The notes beneath the pieces were generated by a model. It searched no databases and had not been told where the DNA came from. It was given only the letters and a program-made list of their open reading frames with translations. Position numbers and translations under genes: made by a program. Of a stretch of 40,547 nt of DNA, positions 35,878 through 40,547 are shown piece after piece (position 1 is the stretch's first letter; every line of letters starts with the position of its first letter). Source of the stretch: Tangfeifania diversioriginum (lineage in GTDB: Bacteria > Bacteroidota > Bacteroidia > Bacteroidales > Prolixibacteraceae); the NCBI RefSeq assembly GCF_900141875.1, contig NZ_FQZE01000035.1:1-40547 (forward strand), read 5' to 3'.

Positions 35878-38800
35878 ATGGAAAATCACTCCGCCATAAC
35901 CGATTTAATCGATTTTGAAAAAGTAAACACCTTACTTGAAGGGTTCAACAAAACCACCGGGTTCGTTACGGCTATTTTAGACCTGGAAGGAAATGTCTTG
36001 TCGAAATCGGGTTGGCGGCAGATTTGCACCCAATTTCACCGGGTACATCCCGAAACTTCCCAAAGATGCACTATTAGCGATACGGAATTGGCCAATAAAA
36101 TGGGTACGGGCGAAAAATATCATTTCTATAAATGTTTAAATGGCCTGGTTGATGTGGCGGTACCCATTGTAATTAAAGGCGAACACATTGCCAATTTGTT
36201 TTCGGGTCAGTTCTTTTTTGAAGAACCCGATGTAACTTTTTTTAAAAAACAGGCAGAGAAGTATGGGTTTGATGAAAAGCATTACCTGAAAGTATTGGCA
36301 GAAACACCCGTTGTTTCAAAAGAGAAAATTCTGGCAGCAATGGATTTTTTGCTCGATATGACCCAACTGATTAGTGATATGACTTATCAGAAAATGGAGC
36401 AGATGGAGTTGAATGAAGCCATCCGAAAAAGCGAAGAACGTTTTAGGGTTATTTTTGAAAACAGCCTCGCCGTGATGCTGCTCATCGAACCTGAAACGCA
36501 CCGGATTGTGGCCGCCAACAAAGCTGCCGAAAAATTTTATGGCTGGAAACGCAGCGAGATCGAAACGATGCGTATTGATGAAATCAACACCCTTACTCCC
36601 GCTGAAATAAAAACTGAAATGGAAAAAGCCCGCAAAAGCGAGCGTATCTATTTCCAATTTAAACACCGGCTGGCCAATGACGAAGTGCGCGATGTGGAAA
36701 TTTACAGCAGCAAAGTAGAAATTGACGGGAAGGATTACCTGCACTCCATTATTCATGATATTTCGGAACAGAAACAGGCAGAAAAAGAGCTTCGTCAAAG
36801 CGAAGAACGGTTTAAAGCCTTGCACAATGCTTCGTTTGGTGGCATAATTATTCATGACAAAGGCATTCTGGTTGATTTTAATCAAGGCTTATCTGAACTT
36901 ACCGGATATACCCAGCAAGAATTAACAGGAATGAATGTTTTGGATTTAATTGCAAAAAGCAGTTGCGAATTTGTAAACGAAAAAATGATGACGGGTTACG
37001 AAAAACCCAACGAAGCGGTATGTTTGCATAAATCCGGCAAAGAGTTCCCTGTACGAATTGAAGCCCGAAATGTTCCCTATAAAGGAAAAACAGTCAGGGT
37101 GGCTGAGTTTAGAGATGTTTCGGAACAGAAAAAAGCGGTTGAAGAGCAAACTAAAAGTTTAAACCTTTTAAATAACCTCGCAAAACAGGTACCTGGAGTT
37201 GTATATCAATACCGTCTTTACTCCGACGGCAGTTCTGCTTTTCCTTATGCCAGCCCGGGAATGTGGGATATTTACGAAGTAACACCCGAAGAAGTCAGGG
37301 AAGATGCATCACCGGTTTTTACCCGCATTCACCCCGACGATTACGATTACATCGTTGAAACAATTACCGAATCAGCCCAACATCAAACAAATTACGAAAG
37401 TGAATTCCGGGTAATTCTTCCAAAACAAGGGTTGCGGTGGCGTTACTGCAACGCCAAACCCGAACTGCTGGACGACGGAAGCACCCTTTGGCACGGAATA
37501 ATTACCGACATAAGCGAACGAAAGCAAGCCGAAGAAGCCCTTCGCAAAAGCGAAGAACGTTTTAAGGTTGCACAGGATTTTTCTCCTGACGGGTTCACCA
37601 TTCTAAATCCGTTGCGAAACGAGAAAAATGAAATTGTTGACTTTACCTGGGTTTACGAAAATCAGACCATCGCACGTATTAACGGTACTAATCCCGAAGA
37701 GGTGAAGGGCAAACGACTGCTCGGCCTTTTTCCAGCTCATAAAGGTACATCTGTATTTGAGGCTTATATCGAAGTGGCAAATTCAGAAAATCCAAAAATA
37801 CTGGAAGAAGTATATGTGGGAGAGGTTGTTTCGGTACCGACATGGCTCCGGCTTGTTGTTGTGCCCATGGAAGAAGATATCGCCATACTGGCGCAGGACA
37901 TAACGGAACGCAAAAAAAACGAAGAAAAAATTAAACAAAATGAAGCCCGGCTGCAAAGCCTGGTGAATGTTTTTCAGCATCAAACCGAAGGCATACAGGA
38001 ATTCCTCGATTATGCACTAAACGAAGCCATTAAACTAACGGGAAGCAAAATTGGCTACCTCTATTTTTACAGCGAAGAAAAGAAAGAATTCACACTGAAT
38101 ACCTGGTCCGACGGAGTAATGGATATTTGTTCGGTAACTGAGCAACAAACCGTTTATCAATTGGAAAAAACAGGCATTTGGGGTGAAGCAGTGCGCCAGC
38201 GGAAGGAAATAGTTGTAAACGATTTTCAGGCGCCGAATCCGCTCAGGAAAGGCCTACCTGAAGGTCATGCCCCGCTTTTCAGGTACATGACCATTCCGGT
38301 TTTTAGCGATAATAAGATTGTAGCCGTCCTCGGTTTGGCCAATAAAGAAAACGATTACGAAAAAGTTGATGTACTGCAGGTGCAACTGCTCATGGATACG
38401 CTTTGGAAAGAGGTGGAAAGAAAAAGAGGAGAAAAATTGTTGAAAGAAAGCGAAGAACGTAAACGCAGTTATTTCGAGCAGGCTCCTTATGGAATTTTCT
38501 TAGCCAGCAATGAAGGGAAATACGTGGAAGTAAACCCCGCTGCATGCGAACTCACCGGATATGCGGAAAAGGAATTGCTTCAAAAGCGTATTCCTGATAT
38601 TTTGTTTGCTGAAGATGTTGAAAAAGGATTAAAGCATTTTGAAGAAATTCAGAAATCAGGAAATGCTTACGGAGAATTCCGTTATTATACAAAAGCCGGC
38701 ATTGTACGCTGGTGGTCGGTTGCGGCAACCAAACTATCCAATAATTTACTGCTTGGATTTTGTGAGGACATCACCGAGCGCAAACAGGCCGAACAAGCGC

Positions 38801-40386
38801 TTTCTCATTCCCATGGTTTGATGAAATATATTATTGAGCACAATCAATCCGCAGTGGCTGTTCACGATAAAGATTTGAATTATATATTTGTCAGTCAACG
38901 CTATTTGAAAGATTACAGGGTGAAGGAAAAGGATGTAATTGGCAAACATCACTATGAAGTATTTCCCGATATTCCTGAAAAATGGCGGAAAGTGCATCAA
39001 AAAGCCCTGAAAGGAATTGTTTCGCGAGCCGATGAAGATAAGTTTTACAGGGAAGACGGCACGCTCGACTGGACCCGCTGGGAGTGCCGTCCCTGGTACG
39101 AGGCAGACGGCTCCATTGGCGGAATAATTGTTTACACCGAGGTGATTAACGAGCAAAAACGAAAAGAGGAAGAAATCAGAAAATTAAACCAGCGGCTGGA
39201 AATCCTTATTGAGTCTATACAACAATTGTCGGCGGTACAATCACTCGATAATGTTCAGGAAATTGTGGCTAAATCGGCCCGGAAACTCATTGGCGCCGAT
39301 GGGGCTACGCTGGTTTTCAGGGAAAACAACCACTGTTTTTATGTGAACGAAGATGCCATTCAACCCCTTTGGAAAGGGAAAAAGTTTCCGATGACTTCCT
39401 GTATCAGCGGCTGGGTAATGGAGAACAAAAAGCCAGTAGTTATTGAAGATGTGTTTAGCGATGAGCGCATTCCGAAAGACGTTTACAGTCCCACTTTTGT
39501 AAAAAGCCTTGCCATGGTTCCGGTAATAATCAATGAACCCATTGGTGCTATTGGCAACTACTGGAAAGAAACCTACACGCCCACCGAAACCGAAATGCAG
39601 TTACTGAAAACTTTGGCCGATTCCGCTGCCCGTTCCATCGAAAACATTAATCTTTATGCCGAACTGGAAGAACGGGTAAAAAAACGCACGGAGCAGTTGC
39701 AGGCAGTAAACAAAGAGCTGGAAACATTTACCTACTCGGTTTCGCACGATTTGAAAGCTCCGTTGCGGGGAATTGACGGGTACAGCAAATTGCTGCTTGA
39801 TGAATATGGTGGTAGTCTAAATGAAGAAGCGGCCCATTTTATCAAAACCATTCGCAGTTCCACCCTGCAAATGAACCAACTCATTGACGATTTGCTCAGT
39901 TATTCGCGGTTAGAGCGCAGCCAGATTAAACAGGAAGAAATTGATATTAAGCCTTTTGTTGAATACTTACTGGCAGGTTATACCGGCGAGTTTCAAAAAA
40001 CCGGGGCGACAATAAAAACCGAGCTACCCGAAAAGCAGGTCATCGCCGACTCTACCGGACTTTCCATTGCCTTGCGTAATTTTATCGAGAATGCGTTAAA
40101 ATTCTCGACAGTGAAAACAAAACCGGTTATCGAAATCGGGTTTGAAGAAAAATCCGGTTCCTGGATTCTGTTTGTGAAAGACAACGGAGTTGGTTTTGAT
40201 ATGAAATATCACGATCGCATTTTTGATATCTTCCAGCGTTTGCACCGGACCGAAGATTTTCAGGGCACCGGAATCGGTCTGGCTATGGTAACCAAAGCGC
40301 TGCAGCGAATGGGCGGAAAAACATGGGCCGAAAGCGCACCCGGAAAGGGATCAACTTTTTTTATTGAAATTCCAAAAAATACTTAA
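35878..40386 (+). CDS. PocR-domain multi-PAS/GAF sensor histidine kinase
   Basis: A 1502-residue kinase without a membrane domain. A PocR sensory domain fills about residues 10-170 with its typical QICTQFHRVHPETSQRC, CLNGLVDVAVPI and GQFFFEEPDVTFF segments and cysteines C50, C64 and C86. Then come PAS (185-300), PAS (305-415), PAS (425-545), PAS (552-670), GAF (about 690-860), PAS (865-965), PAS (975-1090), GAF (1108-1262), HisKA with VSHDLKAPLRG (H1290) and a HATPase. There is no C-terminal receiver, so its response regulator must be elsewhere. PocR proteins sense propanediol-type metabolites in some bacteria; the ligand here is unknown. A GTG frame runs back to 35842, but the ATG at 35878 gives the natural start. 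Confidence 0.9.
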   Translation: MENHSAITDLIDFEKVNTLLEGFNKTTGFVTAILDLEGNVLSKSGWRQICTQFHRVHPETSQRCTISDTELANKMGTGEKYHFYKCLNGLVDVAVPIVIKGEHIANLFSGQFFFEEPDVTFFKKQAEKYGFDEKHYLKVLAETPVVSKEKILAAMDFLLDMTQLISDMTYQKMEQMELNEAIRKSEERFRVIFENSLAVMLLIEPETHRIVAANKAAEKFYGWKRSEIETMRIDEINTLTPAEIKTEMEKARKSERIYFQFKHRLANDEVRDVEIYSSKVEIDGKDYLHSIIHDISEQKQAEKELRQSEERFKALHNASFGGIIIHDKGILVDFNQGLSELTGYTQQELTGMNVLDLIAKSSCEFVNEKMMTGYEKPNEAVCLHKSGKEFPVRIEARNVPYKGKTVRVAEFRDVSEQKKAVEEQTKSLNLLNNLAKQVPGVVYQYRLYSDGSSAFPYASPGMWDIYEVTPEEVREDASPVFTRIHPDDYDYIVETITESAQHQTNYESEFRVILPKQGLRWRYCNAKPELLDDGSTLWHGIITDISERKQAEEALRKSEERFKVAQDFSPDGFTILNPLRNEKNEIVDFTWVYENQTIARINGTNPEEVKGKRLLGLFPAHKGTSVFEAYIEVANSENPKILEEVYVGEVVSVPTWLRLVVVPMEEDIAILAQDITERKKNEEKIKQNEARLQSLVNVFQHQTEGIQEFLDYALNEAIKLTGSKIGYLYFYSEEKKEFTLNTWSDGVMDICSVTEQQTVYQLEKTGIWGEAVRQRKEIVVNDFQAPNPLRKGLPEGHAPLFRYMTIPVFSDNKIVAVLGLANKENDYEKVDVLQVQLLMDTLWKEVERKRGEKLLKESEERKRSYFEQAPYGIFLASNEGKYVEVNPAACELTGYAEKELLQKRIPDILFAEDVEKGLKHFEEIQKSGNAYGEFRYYTKAGIVRWWSVAATKLSNNLLLGFCEDITERKQAEQALSHSHGLMKYIIEHNQSAVAVHDKDLNYIFVSQRYLKDYRVKEKDVIGKHHYEVFPDIPEKWRKVHQKALKGIVSRADEDKFYREDGTLDWTRWECRPWYEADGSIGGIIVYTEVINEQKRKEEEIRKLNQRLEILIESIQQLSAVQSLDNVQEIVAKSARKLIGADGATLVFRENNHCFYVNEDAIQPLWKGKKFPMTSCISGWVMENKKPVVIEDVFSDERIPKDVYSPTFVKSLAMVPVIINEPIGAIGNYWKETYTPTETEMQLLKTLADSAARSIENINLYAELEERVKKRTEQLQAVNKELETFTYSVSHDLKAPLRGIDGYSKLLLDEYGGSLNEEAAHFIKTIRSSTLQMNQLIDDLLSYSRLERSQIKQEEIDIKPFVEYLLAGYTGEFQKTGATIKTELPEKQVIADSTGLSIALRNFIENALKFSTVKTKPVIEIGFEEKSGSWILFVKDNGVGFDMKYHDRIFDIFQRLHRTEDFQGTGIGLAMVTKALQRMGGKTWAESAPGKGSTFFIEIPKNT

Positions 40387-40547
40387 AATAAGGTTTGCTG
40401 AAAAACAATATTAACAATTGATTGTCAATAAATTACATACAAAAAAGTCACGCAATTTAGCTTCAAAGTGCAAACAAAATATTAACTTCAAGGGAAAAAG
40501 TTTGCACATCATGGTTAAATATCAATCTGTCCGGCAGTTAAAAATCG
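40387..40547. other. Right-edge intergenic sequence
   Basis: An AT-rich 161-base tail with an 8-bp inverted repeat GTGCAAAC/GTTTGCAC (40468-40475 with 40500-40507). I see no strong terminator for the PocR kinase and no gene. The repeat could be an operator for a gene that starts beyond the window. Confidence 0.3.

Overview
The window looks like a Bacteroidota chromosome, probably in the Bacteroidales/Marinilabiliales range. The evidence is protein family content (a Bacteroides-type traA-N and mobA-C conjugation module, DUF4395, 5TMR and PocR kinases) and several TTTG / TANNTTTG promoter elements. The genus-level guess is inference.

Layout. (1) 1-1280: a terminator-like hairpin, then a 5'-truncated 3' remnant of a TonB-dependent receptor, then a small B-box zinc-finger membrane protein. 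(2) 1281-18284: a Bacteroides-type conjugative element. It starts with a structured leader and a RadC-type JAB-domain gene. On the minus strand follow, in transcription order, traA-traB-traD, a two-gene AbiE-like toxin-antitoxin cassette, and traE-F-G-I-J-K-L-M-N. On the plus strand, divergent from traA, are mobA, mobB (relaxase) and mobC (coupling protein). The 686 bp between traA and mobA carry hairpins and are the best oriT candidate. No integrase, traH, traO, traP or traQ is visible here, so the element is either incomplete or extends to the left of the window. (3) 18450-23010, minus strand: a thiol-redox group of TetR regulator, AhpD-like protein, ECF sigma factor, peroxiredoxin-like protein, DsrE-like protein, a HEAT-repeat/thioredoxin fusion and a DUF4395 membrane protein. 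(4) 23091-40386: five sensor kinases (377 to about 1,500 aa) with many PAS, GAF and receiver domains. Two form a plus-strand operon, two a minus-strand operon converging on it, and a PocR-domain kinase lies at the right end.

How it works together. The tra/mob genes specify an MPF-B type IV secretion apparatus, relaxosome and coupling ATPase. The AbiE-like pair probably stabilises the element and seems to have its own operator pair. In the redox region, matching palindromes (CTAAGC-N4-GCTTNG) lie upstream of the AhpD-like gene and inside the divergent tetR/kinase promoter region. The simplest model is that the TetR protein controls itself, the AhpD gene and the neighbouring 5TMR kinase, which links the redox genes to the sensor array. 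Several sensor domains carry cysteine clusters that would suit redox, metal or cofactor sensing; this is inference.
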